A DNA stretch of 64,000 nt from Brevundimonas sp. (GCF_016742135.1 NZ_JACVCG010000004.1:62001-126000), one strand, 5' to 3'. Positions 50,388 to 59,702 are shown, numbered from the stretch's first letter. Notes: generated by a model not told the origin, from the letters alone. A program made the numbers and translations.

Positions 50388-51395
50388 TTAGAAGTGCTTG
50401 CTCATCACCAGCGCCGTGTCGCTCATGCGGGTCGCGAAGCCCCATTCGTTGTCGTACCAGCTGAGCACGCGGACCAGCTTGCCCTCGATGACCTGGGTCT
50501 GGGGCAGGGCGGCGGTCGAGCTGGCGGCGATGTGGTTCAGATCCATGGACACGACCGGGTCGGTGGTGGTGGCCAGAACGCCCTTCATCGGGCCGTCGGC
50601 GGCGGCCTTCAGCGCGGTATTGACCTCGTCAACCGAGGTGTCGCGGCCGGGGACGATCTTGAGGTCGACGACCGAGACGTTGGGGGTCGGCACGCGGATC
50701 GACGAGCCGTCCAGCTTGCCCTTCAGCTCCGGCAGGACCAGGCCGACGGCCTTGGCCGCGCCGGTCGAGGTCGGGATCATGGAAAGGCCGGCGGCGCGGG
50801 CGCGGTACAGGTCCTTGTGCATCGTATCCAGCGTCGGCTGGTCGCCGGTGTAGGCGTGGATGGTCGTCATATAGCCGCGCTCGATCCCGACCAGGTCGTG
50901 CAGCACCTTGGCGATGGGGGCCAGGCAGTTGGTCGTGCAGCTGGCGTTCGAGACCACGACGTCCTCGGACGTCAGGGTGTCGTGGTTGACGCCGTAGACG
51001 ATGGTCTTGTCGGCATTGTCGGCGGGGGCCGAGACCAGCACGCGCCTGGCACCCGCAGTCAGGTGGGCCGAGGCCTTGTCCTTGGAGGCGAAGATGCCGG
51101 TGCACTCAAAGGCGATGTCGACGCCCAGATCCCTGTGCGGCAGGTTGGCGGGGTCGCGCTCGGCCGTCACCTTGATCCGGCCCAGACTCACGTCGATCCA
51201 GTCGTCGCCCGACTCGACTGTGCCGGGGAAGCGGCCATGGACCGAGTCATACTTCAGCAGGTGGGCGTTGGTGGCCACCGGCCCCAGATCGTTGATCGCC
51301 ACCACCTCGATGTCGCGACGGCCATGCTCGACGATCGAGCGCAGGACGAGACGGCCGATACGGCCGAAACCATTGATGGCGACGCGGACGGTCAT
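50388..51395 (-). CDS. gap: glyceraldehyde-3-phosphate dehydrogenase (type I)
   Basis: NAD-dependent oxidation of glyceraldehyde-3-phosphate. RVAINGFGRIGRLVLRS forms the dinucleotide fold; the catalytic Cys153 is in VVSNASCTTNCLAP, His180 in YMTTIHAYTGDQ; IPTSTGAAKAVGLVLPELKGKLDG and the closing WYDNEWGFATRMSD are standard. 335 residues with the ATG at 51395. First gene of gap-pgk-fba. Confidence 0.97.
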   Translation of the reverse strand: MTVRVAINGFGRIGRLVLRSIVEHGRRDIEVVAINDLGPVATNAHLLKYDSVHGRFPGTVESGDDWIDVSLGRIKVTAERDPANLPHRDLGVDIAFECTGIFASKDKASAHLTAGARRVLVSAPADNADKTIVYGVNHDTLTSEDVVVSNASCTTNCLAPIAKVLHDLVGIERGYMTTIHAYTGDQPTLDTMHKDLYRARAAGLSMIPTSTGAAKAVGLVLPELKGKLDGSSIRVPTPNVSVVDLKIVPGRDTSVDEVNTALKAAADGPMKGVLATTTDPVVSMDLNHIAASSTAALPQTQVIEGKLVRVLSWYDNEWGFATRMSDTALVMSKHF

Positions 51396-51576
51396 GGGCG
51401 GGGCTCCTGAAGCGATGTTTATGGTTGGCGCTTCAATGGAACCGGGCGCGGCGCGGATCAACCCCCGGCGCGTAACAAGGCGTGATGGATTGTGTCGGAT
51501 CGGGTCCGGAAGGGCCCGGGTCGAGGCAGGCATCGGGGCCCTTGCCCGGGGGAGCATCCGCCCATAGCGTCGGGCC

Positions 51577-52827
51577 ATGATGATGCGACGCCCGACCCTC
51601 AGACCCCTGCTGATCGGCCTCCTCGGCGGTGCCCTCGCCCTGATCGCGGCCTGTTCCAGCCTGCCCTATGCCGAAAGGGGCGTGGTGCCCCCGCCCGTGG
51701 TGGTGGCGGACGGGTCGGCCGAGCGGCGGGCCCTGAACGCGCGGGTCTGGGACGCGGCGGTCGGCTATGTCGCCGGTCACTATTACGACCGCGACCTTCG
51801 GGGCGTGGACTGGAAGGACGAGGCCGCGCGACGGCGCGAGGCGGCCCTGGCCGAGCCGACCGAGGCGGGCTTCTACGGGCAGCTGAACAATCTGTTCGAC
51901 CTCATGAATGATCGCCATCTGTCGGCGACATCCCCGGCCGTGCGGGCGCGTGAACATGCCAGTAACCAGGGCCAGGCCGGGCCGTCCTTTGGTCTGACGG
52001 CCGCCCGCATGGGGGACGACTGGTTCGTCACACGGGTACGCCCGGACGGTCCGGCCGCCGCGGAGGGCATTCAGGTGGGCTGGCGGCTGGTGCGCGTGGA
52101 CGGGTTGAACGACTTCACGGGTGTGTCCCCGCGACTGGGTCACCCCACGCCCCTGGTGTTCGAGGACGAGACCGGTCAACGGCACGAGCGCACCATCGCC
52201 CCCATCGCCCTTCCGCCCCGGCCTTTTCACGAGGCCACGCGCCGCGACGGTATTCTGATCCTCAGGTTCGACAGATTCGATCCCGAGGCGGTTGAATGGC
52301 TGGAGGCCCGGCTACGCGAGGCCGAGGCAGACCCGCCCCGGGCCTTAATTCTCGATGTGCGGGACAATGACGGCGGCCAGCTGGCGGCGCTGTCCAGTGT
52401 GGTCGGCCTGCTCCATCGCGACAGTGTGGGTTTCGCGGTCCAGAAGCGGCGGCTGATCGACGTCCGGTTCGTCACCGCCCCGCGCGAGGTCGTCTGGGAG
52501 GGGCCGTTGATCGTGCTGACCGGGCCCGGCTCGGCCAGTGCGTCAGAGCTGCTGGCAGCGCATGTCCAGGATGCGGGGCGCGGGCGCGTGGTCGGCGAAA
52601 CGACGGCGGGGGCCGTGATCGGGTCGCGCGACATCGAACTGCCCGATGGCGGCGTCATGTCCCTGAGCTTGTTCGTGATCCTGACCGCCGAACGGCATTC
52701 CCTGGAAGGCGAAGGCGTGACACCTGACATCGAGGTCATCCCGACGCTGGCCCAGCGCCGCGCCGGCGAGGATGTGGTGCTCGACGCGGCCATTGCAGCC
52801 CTGCTGACCGATGAAGCGACCGATTAG
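51577..52827 (+). CDS. S41-family peptidase, lipoprotein
   Basis: A 416-residue C-terminal-processing-like protease anchored in the envelope (lipobox ALIAACSS). It contains an N-terminal cap with [12 protein letters not shown], a PDZ-like part ([20 protein letters not shown]) and the S41 core with [19 protein letters not shown] and the nucleophile serine in [19 protein letters not shown]. The usual Lys of CtpA (TFGKG) is absent ([11 protein letters not shown]), while a DRH histidine is present, so it resembles the tricorn/IRBP-like branch. Stop interlocks with that of purT (TTAG). Confidence 0.88.
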   Translation: MMMRRPTLRPLLIGLLGGALALIAACSSLPYAERGVVPPPVVVADGSAERRALNARVWDAAVGYVAGHYYDRDLRGVDWKDEAARRREAALAEPTEAGFYGQLNNLFDLMNDRHLSATSPAVRAREHASNQGQAGPSFGLTAARMGDDWFVTRVRPDGPAAAEGIQVGWRLVRVDGLNDFTGVSPRLGHPTPLVFEDETGQRHERTIAPIALPPRPFHEATRRDGILILRFDRFDPEAVEWLEARLREAEADPPRALILDVRDNDGGQLAALSSVVGLLHRDSVGFAVQKRRLIDVRFVTAPREVVWEGPLIVLTGPGSASASELLAAHVQDAGRGRVVGETTAGAVIGSRDIELPDGGVMSLSLFVILTAERHSLEGEGVTPDIEVIPTLAQRRAGEDVVLDAAIAALLTDEATD

Positions 52828-54017
52828 CCGTGAACCGGCCTGACGCGGGAAGCGGCTTCGCGGGCGCGCTCGCGGGCCTGATCGGTGTCGCCGCCGCGCG
52901 CGGTCGCCACGCCCATCCGCCTGCGCTCAAACGCCTCCGGCTTGCCGAACAGGCGCAGGTCGGCGGTGGGCACCGACAGGGCCTCGGCCACGCCCTCAAA
53001 CGCAATCCCCTCAGCCTCCATACCGCCATAGATGACGGCGCTGGCGGCGGGCTCCCGCAAGCTGACATCGACCGGCAGCCCCAGGATGGCCCGGGCGTGA
53101 AGGGCGAACTCGCTCATCGTCTGGCTGGCCAGGGTGACCAGACCGGTATCGTGCGGCCGGGGCGAGACCTCCGAGAACCAGACCTGATCGCCCTTCACGA
53201 ACAGCTCGACTCCGAACACGCCCAGACCGCCCAGCGCACCGGTGATGTTGCCCGCGATATCCTGCGCCGAGGCCAGCGCGGCCGCGCTCATGGCCTGCGG
53301 CTGCCAGCTCTCGACATAGTCGCCCTTGACCTGGCGATGACCGATGGGCGCGCAGAAGTCGGTGACGACCTTGCCGTCTCGCAGCGAGCGCACCGTCAGC
53401 AGGGTGATCTCATAGTCAAAGTCGATCCGCCCCTCGACGATCACCCGCGTGGTTTCGACCCGCCCGCCTGACTGGGCCCAGGCCCAGGCATTGGCCGCGT
53501 CCTCAATGGCGTCGATCATCGACTGGCCCTTGCCCGAGGACGACATGACCGGCTTGACGAACACCGGCAGACCGATGGTATGCGCGGCCTCGGCCAGTTC
53601 GGCGGCGGATCCGGCAAAGGCATAGGGGCTGGTCGGCAGGCCCAGCTCTTCCGCAGCCAGCCGGCGGATGCCCTCGCGGTTCATGGTCAGCTGCGTCGCC
53701 CGCGCCGTGGGGATGACGGTCGCCAGCCCTGCCGCCTCAATGTCGGCCAGCACCTCGGTGGCGATGGCTTCAATCTCGGGCACGATGATGTGCGGGGCCT
53801 CGGCCAGGATGACGCCGTTCAGCACCTGCGGATCGGTCATGGGGATGACGTGGCTGCGGTGAGCGACCTGCATGGCCGGTGCGTTGGCATAGCGGTCGAC
53901 CGCGATCACCTCGACCCCGAGACGCTGCAGCTCGATGGCCACCTCCTTGCCCAGCTCACCCGCTCCGAGAAGCATGACGCGAACCGCGCTGTCGGAGAGG
54001 GGCGTGCCGAGTTTCAT
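52824..54017 (-). CDS. purT: formate-dependent phosphoribosylglycinamide formyltransferase (PurT)
   Basis: Uses formate and ATP to formylate GAR in purine synthesis, an alternative to PurN. ATP-grasp enzyme: [108 protein letters not shown]. 397 residues. The ribosome-binding site AGGGAGGA, five bases before the ATG, is the end of a family-A repeat. Confidence 0.96.
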   Translation of the reverse strand: MKLGTPLSDSAVRVMLLGAGELGKEVAIELQRLGVEVIAVDRYANAPAMQVAHRSHVIPMTDPQVLNGVILAEAPHIIVPEIEAIATEVLADIEAAGLATVIPTARATQLTMNREGIRRLAAEELGLPTSPYAFAGSAAELAEAAHTIGLPVFVKPVMSSSGKGQSMIDAIEDAANAWAWAQSGGRVETTRVIVEGRIDFDYEITLLTVRSLRDGKVVTDFCAPIGHRQVKGDYVESWQPQAMSAAALASAQDIAGNITGALGGLGVFGVELFVKGDQVWFSEVSPRPHDTGLVTLASQTMSEFALHARAILGLPVDVSLREPAASAVIYGGMEAEGIAFEGVAEALSVPTADLRLFGKPEAFERRRMGVATARGGDTDQARERAREAASRVRPVHG

Positions 54018-54022
54018 TGTGT

Positions 54023-54077
54023 TCCTCCCTTGTCGCATCGCGACGGGGGAGGGGGACCGCGAAGCGGTGGAGGGGGC
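54023..54077 (-). repeat. family-A repeat A8 (reverse), leader of purT
   Basis: TCCTCCCTTGTCGCATCGCG, ACGGGGGAGGGGGACC, the hairpin ACCGCGAAGCGGT, then GGAGGGGGC. The AGGGAGGA end serves as the purT Shine-Dalgarno. Confidence 0.88.
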
Positions 54078-54103
54078 AAGCCCCAGGCACCGCACGTGAG
54101 GTC

Positions 54104-54156
54104 GCCCTCTCCACCACGCTACGCGTGGTCCCCCTCCCCCGCTATGCAGGGGAGGA
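54104..54156 (+). repeat. family-A repeat A9 (forward), after tkt
   Basis: GCCCTCTCCACC, the hairpin CCACGCTACGCGTGG, TCCCCCTCCCCC, GCTATGCAGGGGAGGA. Outward-facing partner of A8, 26 bases away. Confidence 0.88.
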
Positions 54157-54161
54157 TCAAA

Positions 54162-56156
54162 TTACAGCCGCGCCCTGACCTCGGCCACGACGGCCTCCGC
54201 CGTGATGCCGAACTTCTCGTAGAGCACTTCGGCCGGGGCTGAGGCACCGAAGCCCGACATGCCGACGAAGCCGCCGTCCTCGCCGATGAAGCGGTCCCAG
54301 CCCTGACGCACGCCGGCCTCGATGGCGACGCGGACCGTGCCCTTGGCGACGATCTTGGCCTGATAGGCCTTGGGCTGCTGGTTGAAGAGCTCGAACGACG
54401 GCACCGAGACCACGCGGGTCGGCACGCCGTCGGCCTCGAGCATGTCGGCGGCCTTCAGCGCGATGGCCACTTCGGTGCCGGTGGCGAACAGGGTGGCCCT
54501 GGCCTTGGCCGAGGCGGCTCGCAGCTCATAGGCGCCCCTGGCCGAAAGGTTCTCGGTGGCGGCTTCCGTCCTGACCGCCGGGGTCTTTTGCCGCGACAGG
54601 GCCAGCGCCGAGGGGCCGTCGGCCTTTTCCAGCGCCAGACGCCAGCACTCCATGGCCTCGACCGTGTCGGCAGGGCGGAAGACCTGCAGGTTCGGAATGG
54701 CGCGAAGCGCGGCCAGATGCTCGACCGGCTGGTGGGTCGGGCCGTCCTCGCCCAGACCGATCGAGTCGTGTGTGAGCACATGGATGACGCGGATGCCCAT
54801 CAGGGCGGCCAGCCGGATCGACGGTCGGCTGTAGTCCGAGAACACCATGAAGGTGCCGCCGTAGGGAATGATCCCCCCGTGCAGCGCCATGCCGTTCATG
54901 GCCGCAGCCATGCCGTGCTCGCGGATGCCCCAGTTGATGTAGCGCCCGGCATAGTCAGGGGCGTCAAAGGTCTCGGTGCCCGCGACGAGGGTATTGTTTG
55001 AGCCGGTCAGGTCGGCCGAGCCGCCGATCAGCTCCGGAATGGGCTCGAACAGGGCGGCGAGCGCCGCGCCGGACGACTGGCGTGTGGCCTGGGCCGGTCT
55101 GGTCTCGACGGTTTTCGCGATGGCGGCCTCGAGGGCGTTGAAGGCATCGTCGGGCAGGCCCCCGGCCATGGCCCGCACGAAATCATCGTGGAACTCCGAG
55201 TCCTCCAGCCGCTCCTCCCACGCCTGACGGACCTCCGCGCCGCGACGTCCGACCTTGCGCCAGGCCTTTTCGACCGGCTCCGGAATGTCGAACGGGTCGT
55301 GATCCCAGGCCAGACCCAGCCGCGTGGCCGCGATCTCGGCCTCGCCCAGCGCCGCGCCGTGGGTCTTGTGGCTGCCTTCCATCGTGGCGGCGCCGCGCCC
55401 GATCTTCGTTTTGCAGGCGATCAAGGTGGGCTTGGTCTGACGCTCGGCCCATTTCAGCGCGGACTTGATGGCCGCCATGTCGTGGCCGTCGATGGCTTTG
55501 ACCGCCCAGCCGGCGGCCTTGAAACGGGCCTTCTGATCCGTCGCATCGGACAGGCTGACCGCGCCGTCGATGGTGATGGCATTGTCGTCCCACAGCACGG
55601 TCAGTTTGTTCAGCCGGTACCGCCCGGCCAGCGTGATGGCCTCCTGCGACACGCCCTCCATCAGGCAGCCGTCGCCGGCGATCACCCAGGTGCGGTGGTC
55701 GACCAGATCCTCACCGAAATGCGCGGCCAGATGGCGCTCGGCCATGGCAAAGCCGACGGCATTGGCCAGGCCCTGACCCAGCGGGCCGGTGGTCGTCTCG
55801 ACGCCCGGCATGTGTCCGTATTCGGGGTGGCCCGCAGTCCTCGATCCCCACTGGCGGAAGTTCGACAACTCCTCGCGGGTCGCCGCCTCATAGCCGGTCA
55901 GGTGCAGCAGGGCGTAGATCAGCATGGAGCCATGCCCGGCCGACAGGATGAAACGGTCGCGGTCGGCCCAGTCGGGACGGCTGGCATCGAACTTGAGAAA
56001 CTTCGAGAACAGCACTGTGGCGACATCGGCCATGCCCATCGGCATGCCGGGGTGGCCGCTGTTGGCCTTCTGCACGGCGTCCATGGCCAGCACGCGAATG
56101 GCGTCGGCCATTTGTTTGGGGGTAGCCTTCGGCGGGGTGGAATCGGCTTTGGCCAC
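54162..56156 (-). CDS. tkt: transketolase
   Basis: Thiamine-diphosphate enzyme of the pentose-phosphate pathway. 664 residues with ANSGHPGMPMGMADVATVLF, the ThDP/Mg site WVIAGDGCLMEGVSQEA, FGASAPAEVLYEKFG at the C-terminus and GRYINWGIREHGMAAAMNGMALHGG (catalytic Glu). Start is GTG at 56154-56156 with GAGAGGTAG upstream. It is divergent from the DUF4164-zapA genes, and upstream of purT on the same strand. Confidence 0.97.
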   Translation of the reverse strand: MAKADSTPPKATPKQMADAIRVLAMDAVQKANSGHPGMPMGMADVATVLFSKFLKFDASRPDWADRDRFILSAGHGSMLIYALLHLTGYEAATREELSNFRQWGSRTAGHPEYGHMPGVETTTGPLGQGLANAVGFAMAERHLAAHFGEDLVDHRTWVIAGDGCLMEGVSQEAITLAGRYRLNKLTVLWDDNAITIDGAVSLSDATDQKARFKAAGWAVKAIDGHDMAAIKSALKWAERQTKPTLIACKTKIGRGAATMEGSHKTHGAALGEAEIAATRLGLAWDHDPFDIPEPVEKAWRKVGRRGAEVRQAWEERLEDSEFHDDFVRAMAGGLPDDAFNALEAAIAKTVETRPAQATRQSSGAALAALFEPIPELIGGSADLTGSNNTLVAGTETFDAPDYAGRYINWGIREHGMAAAMNGMALHGGIIPYGGTFMVFSDYSRPSIRLAALMGIRVIHVLTHDSIGLGEDGPTHQPVEHLAALRAIPNLQVFRPADTVEAMECWRLALEKADGPSALALSRQKTPAVRTEAATENLSARGAYELRAASAKARATLFATGTEVAIALKAADMLEADGVPTRVVSVPSFELFNQQPKAYQAKIVAKGTVRVAIEAGVRQGWDRFIGEDGGFVGMSGFGASAPAEVLYEKFGITAEAVVAEVRARL

Positions 56157-56255
56157 GGGCTACCTCTCGGGACGCGGGGGAGAAAAAGGGGGGCGGGGCC
56201 GCTTTACCCCGACGCGCGGACGGGTTCTATAGGGATTCCGGAGGAAGTGACACCG

Positions 56256-56513
56256 ATGGCCGACGCCACCACCGCTGCGAAAGCCCGTATCGACAAGGCC
56301 CTCGCCCTGCTGGAACGCCGCATGCAGGACCTGAAGGCCCGACCGGCTTCCGCCCCCCCGATCGGCGATGATGACCTGTTTGCGCCGCGCGCCGATGCCG
56401 GGCGTCTGGCCCGGCTGGAAGACGCCGGGCGTGAGGCCCGCGCCGCGCTGGCCGCCTCGGCCGAGGCCATCCGTGCGATCCTGGCGGACGACGGGCCAGG
56501 GGGGAGCGCCTGA
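56256..56513 (+). CDS. DUF4164-type small coiled-coil protein
   Basis: An 85-residue charged helical protein: KARIDKALALLERRMQDLKAR and RLARLEDAGREARAALAASAEAIRAIL, the pattern of DUF4164 proteins found before zapA in alphaproteobacteria. GGAGGAAG precedes the ATG. Its stop overlaps the zapA start by one base (TGATG), so the two are coupled; a role in cell division is inferred from that. Confidence 0.78.
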   Translation: MADATTAAKARIDKALALLERRMQDLKARPASAPPIGDDDLFAPRADAGRLARLEDAGREARAALAASAEAIRAILADDGPGGSA

Positions 56514-56827
56514 TGGCCACCGTCACCGTCGAGATCAACGGTCGGCCCTATGCCGTCGGATGCGCCGATGGACAGGAGGATCGCGTCAAGCAACTGGCCG
56601 CCCAGTTCGCCGGCCACGTCAGCAACGTCGCCGCCGAGGTAGGCCATGTCGGAGAACTGCGGCTGTTCCTGATGGCTGGACTGATCCTGGCCGACGAACT
56701 GCAGGAGGCCCGCTCGGGTGAGGCGCCTGTTCGTCCGGCCGAGCCGCCGCCTGCTGATGCCGGGGTCGCCGAGGCCCTGAACGCCGTTGCCGCCCGCATC
56801 GAAAAGATCGCCCAGTCGATCACCTGA
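56513..56827 (+). CDS. zapA: cell division protein ZapA
   Basis: ZapA bundles FtsZ filaments at the division site. 104 residues: VTVEINGRPYAVGCADGQEDRVKQLAAQFAGHVSNVAAE, then LRLFLMAGLILADELQEA and a C-terminal coiled coil NAVAARIEKIAQS. It lies, as in many proteobacteria, directly upstream of 6S RNA and the 5-formyl-THF cyclo-ligase gene. Confidence 0.93.
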   Translation: MATVTVEINGRPYAVGCADGQEDRVKQLAAQFAGHVSNVAAEVGHVGELRLFLMAGLILADELQEARSGEAPVRPAEPPPADAGVAEALNAVAARIEKIAQSIT

Positions 56828-56932
56828 TCCATTTTGCAGGCATGCCGCCTGCCGGCCATTGTCCGGCCACAGGTCGAGGCCTATCTTGGTCCCCGGCGGG
56901 TCCTGCTGCGGCTCACGTCGAGGGCGACTAAT

Positions 56933-57090
56933 CCTTGCGACCTTAATTCTCTCATAGGGAGCTGTCCCTGTTCGGGCCCGAGGGCCTGGGCACACGGCGC
57001 CCACCTGGTAAGCCAGGTCGAGAGGATTGAAAGCTCCTCACGGTTCTTGTGGCGCCGCCAACCTCTTTCCTGCCCTATCGCTCGGCCCGC
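56933..57090 (+). ncRNA. ssrS: 6S RNA
   Basis: The 304-base gap between zapA and the cyclo-ligase gene has no ORF but strong structure: AGGGAGCT (56956-56963) pairs with AGCTCCT (57032-57038), and ACCTGG-TAAG-CCAGGT (57003-57018) forms a perfect hairpin inside. Position between zapA and fau (ygfA) is the conserved location of 6S RNA, which mimics an open promoter and sequesters the sigma-70 holoenzyme. Ends are estimated to within about 15 bases. Confidence 0.82.
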
Positions 57091-57131
57091 AGGGCCTCGT
57101 TGCTTGAGGGCGGAACCTTCCCGGGGACGCT

Positions 57132-57677
57132 ATGATCGACAAGCGCGCGCTGCGTTCCGAGATGCGGGCCCGACGGATGGCCCTGGCGAAGGACGGTCCG
57201 GACGCCGCTGCGCGTGCCGCTGGTCATGCGCACCGCCTGCCACAGGTCGCTTGTGTCGCCGTCTATCATCCCATCGGCTCTGAAGTGGACACGGGGCCGC
57301 TGGTCGAGGCTCTGATCGCGCGCTGCGTGGATCTGTGCTTGCCCGTCACCCTGGCGTCGGATGCCCCGATGATCTTCCGGCGCTGGAACCCGGGTGATCC
57401 GCTGGAAGCCGATCTGGCCGGGGTACCCGCTCCCTTCCCGCTGGCGGGTGAGGTGGTTCCTGACCTGATCGTTGCGCCACTCCTCGCCTTTGATGATCAG
57501 GGGCGCAGGCTGGGGCAGGGGGGCGGCCATTACGACCGCACCTTTGCCGCCTTGCCGGACGCGGTCCGGATCGGCCTGGCCTATGCCGGACAACAGTTTG
57601 AGGCCCTGCCGTTCGAGCCGCATGACGTCGCCCTGCATGGCGTTCTGACCGAGACCGGCTATACCGCCTTCCCATGA
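57132..57677 (+). CDS. fau: 5-formyltetrahydrofolate cyclo-ligase
   Basis: ATP-dependent conversion of 5-formyl-THF to 5,10-methenyl-THF. 181 residues: IDKRALRSEMRARRMAL, VYHPIGSEVDTGPLVEAL and the signature FDDQGRRLGQGGGHYDRTFA. In many proteobacteria this gene follows ssrS and is linked to it. Next gene begins 28 bases on. Confidence 0.93.
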   Translation: MIDKRALRSEMRARRMALAKDGPDAAARAAGHAHRLPQVACVAVYHPIGSEVDTGPLVEALIARCVDLCLPVTLASDAPMIFRRWNPGDPLEADLAGVPAPFPLAGEVVPDLIVAPLLAFDDQGRRLGQGGGHYDRTFAALPDAVRIGLAYAGQQFEALPFEPHDVALHGVLTETGYTAFP

Positions 57678-57705
57678 CGCGCACCTCCTCCCCCCGGTCG
57701 GCCGC

Positions 57706-58527
57706 ATGAGGCTGGCATTTTTCGGCGACGTGGTCGGAAAGTCCGGCCGCGACGGCCTGTCCGACCATCTGCCTGGCCTGAAGCGCGACCTGAAGCTCGA
57801 CTTCGTGGTCATCAATGCCGAGAACGCGGCGGGCGGTTTCGGCATCACCGAGAACACGGCCCGCGATCTGTTCAACGCCGGGGCCGATGTCCTGACGCTG
57901 GGCAACCACAGCTGGGACCAGCGCGAGGCCCTGACCTATATCGTGCGCGAGCCCCGTCTGATCCGGCCCGTCAACTATCCCCGCCTGATGGATGCGCCGG
58001 GCCGGGGGGCCGACGTCTTCACGACATCGGATGGCCGCCGGGTGCTGGTCATCAATGTGCTGGGCCGGGTGCATATGGACCCGATGGACGATCCGTTCAG
58101 CGCGGTCGAGCGCGAACTGGAAGCCGCACCGCTGGGTGTGGTCGCGGATGCCGCAATCGTCGACATCCACTGCGAGGCGACCAGCGAGAAGATGGCCATG
58201 GGCCATTTCTGCGACGGGCGCGCCAGCCTGGTGGTCGGCACACACACCCATGTTCCGACCGCCGATGCCCAGATCCTGCCCGGCGGCACCGCCTATCAGA
58301 CCGACGCCGGCGGCTGCTGCAACTATGATTCCGTGATCGGCAACGACAAGGAAGAACCCCTGCGCCGCTTCACCACCCGGCTGAGCGGTGGCCGCTACCA
58401 GCCGGCGTCGGGCCCGGCGACCGTCTGCGGCGTCTATGTTGAGACCGACGACCGCACGGGACTGGCTGTCCGGATCGAGCCGATCCGTATCGGCGGCCGG
58501 CTGAGCCAGGCTGTTCCAACGATCTAA
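57706..58527 (+). CDS. YmdB-like metallophosphoesterase (TIGR00282 family)
   Basis: A 273-residue dinuclear-metal phosphodiesterase, related to B. subtilis YmdB, which hydrolyses 2',3'-cyclic nucleotides. Metal-site motifs: FFGDVVGKSGR, VINAENAAGGFG, LTLGNHSWDQRE, VDIHCEATSEK and VVGTHTHVPTADAQ. Its stop interlocks with that of the convergent DUF1428 gene (CTAA at 58524). Confidence 0.93.
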   Translation: MRLAFFGDVVGKSGRDGLSDHLPGLKRDLKLDFVVINAENAAGGFGITENTARDLFNAGADVLTLGNHSWDQREALTYIVREPRLIRPVNYPRLMDAPGRGADVFTTSDGRRVLVINVLGRVHMDPMDDPFSAVERELEAAPLGVVADAAIVDIHCEATSEKMAMGHFCDGRASLVVGTHTHVPTADAQILPGGTAYQTDAGGCCNYDSVIGNDKEEPLRRFTTRLSGGRYQPASGPATVCGVYVETDDRTGLAVRIEPIRIGGRLSQAVPTI

Positions 58528-58880
58528 CCGTTGTCGACGATCGGGGTAAAGCCGCCGTAGATCATGGTCTTGCCGTTCATCGGGCCGTTGCTCATGTCGC
58601 ATTGCATGCGAGGGTCGGTCATGACCTTCTCATTACAGGCGTCCCGCGTCGCCTTGTCCGGATATTCGATCCACGAGAAGATCACGACCTCGTCCTCTGC
58701 CTGCTGCACCGCGCGGGGAAAGGATGTCGTCTCGCCATAGGGCACGTCATCTGCCACCGCCTCGACGGTCCGCAGGGCGCCGTACTCGCGCCAGACCTCG
58801 GCGGCGTCGGCAGCGATCTTGCGATACTCGTCCAGCCGGTCCTTCTTCACCGCCAGCACATAGCCGTCGATATAGGTCAT
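58524..58880 (-). CDS. DUF1428 (YbaA-like) protein
   Basis: A 118-residue dimeric alpha/beta barrel-type protein: YIDGYVLAVKKDRLDEYRKIA, WREYGALRTVEAVADDVPYG, VVIFSWIEYPDKATRDACNEKVM and NGKTMIYGGFTPI. DUF1428 proteins have no known enzyme activity. Complete and unremarkable. Confidence 0.93.
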   Translation of the reverse strand: MTYIDGYVLAVKKDRLDEYRKIAADAAEVWREYGALRTVEAVADDVPYGETTSFPRAVQQAEDEVVIFSWIEYPDKATRDACNEKVMTDPRMQCDMSNGPMNGKTMIYGGFTPIVDNG

Positions 58881-58913
58881 GATCGTTCTCCTCCGGATTT
58901 GCAGCTGCCGGAT

Positions 58914-59282
58914 TTATCGCCGCCGGCAGGTCTGGCGCACGCGGATGGCCATAGACCGCTCACCGGCCTCGGAGGCCATGCGCCGCGCATCCTCGCACTG
59001 GCCGGCGTCCATCAGGGCCTGCACTCGTTCAGCAAGGGCGACCCGCTCGGCACCGTAGCGGGCCTCAGCCTCCTCGGCCGTCATCTGTTCGGCTTCCAAC
59101 CGGGAGCGATATTCATTGCCTTCGTGACGGCGAAGCTGATCATCCGTACTCATGCGCCCTATGGCACCGCCGCTGGCCTGCTGGGCGGTCGGCGGTGCGC
59201 CGGACTGGGCCAGGCTGGGCGTGGCCAGCGCCAGCATGCCGGTTGCCAGAAGCGTCGCGGTGATCATGGATGACAGTCGCAT
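58914..59282 (-). CDS. exported hypothetical protein
   Basis: A 122-residue protein with signal peptide (MITATLLATGMLALATPSLAQS) and a charged helical mature part, RLEAEQMTAEEAEARYGAERVALAERVQALMDAGQ, with two cysteines (GQCEDARR, RQTCRRR). I recognise no family; it is probably periplasmic. Confidence 0.65.
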   Translation of the reverse strand: MRLSSMITATLLATGMLALATPSLAQSGAPPTAQQASGGAIGRMSTDDQLRRHEGNEYRSRLEAEQMTAEEAEARYGAERVALAERVQALMDAGQCEDARRMASEAGERSMAIRVRQTCRRR

Positions 59283-59345
59283 GGGTCTCGTCCTCCCGAG
59301 GCTGAGACCTCACTCTGGCCGCGGCGCATGGCCGTGGCAATCGCC

Positions 59346-59702
59346 TCAGAAGCCCTGGCGGAAGAAGTAGGTGGTGCGTTCGCGGATCAGGCCGTCCTCG
59401 ATCCGGTAGGCGTCAGCGAAGCGCTCGTGGATCGGGGCACCGTCATGCCCACGCCCCTCGACCAGGCCCATGGCCACAGCCCGGTCGCCTTCGCAGACGA
59501 TCTCGTCGAGCAGGATCTGCGATGTCTTGGCGCTGCGAAGGCGACGGTAATAGTCGATGACCGCCTCCCGACCGGACAGGACCGGCAGGCCCGGACGGCG
59601 ATAGATCACCTCGGGGTGCAGGCAGGCCTCGAGCACATCGTGATCGCCCAATTCTATGGCGGCCAGCGACCGCTCGATCAGGGCGCGCGGATTGGGTTTC
59701 AT
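59346..59702 (-). CDS. SnoaL-like/NTF2-fold protein
   Basis: About 118 residues with LIERSLAAIELGDHDVLEACLHPEVIYRRPGLPVLSGREAVIDYYRRL, GDRAVAMGLVEGRGHDGAPIHERFADAYRIEDGLI, a SnoaL_2-type ketosteroid-isomerase-like fold. The substrate is unknown. ATG at 59702 preceded by GAGG is used; the ATG six codons upstream is possible. Divergent from the JmjC gene. Confidence 0.82.
   Translation of the reverse strand: MKPNPRALIERSLAAIELGDHDVLEACLHPEVIYRRPGLPVLSGREAVIDYYRRLRSAKTSQILLDEIVCEGDRAVAMGLVEGRGHDGAPIHERFADAYRIEDGLIRERTTYFFRQGF

Noticed and set aside
48942..51410. Open frame of about 820 codons on the plus strand opposite gap and pgk
   Set aside because: gap and pgk are unmistakable on the other strand; the plus-strand translation is low-complexity Gly/Ala/His/Gln with no family pattern.
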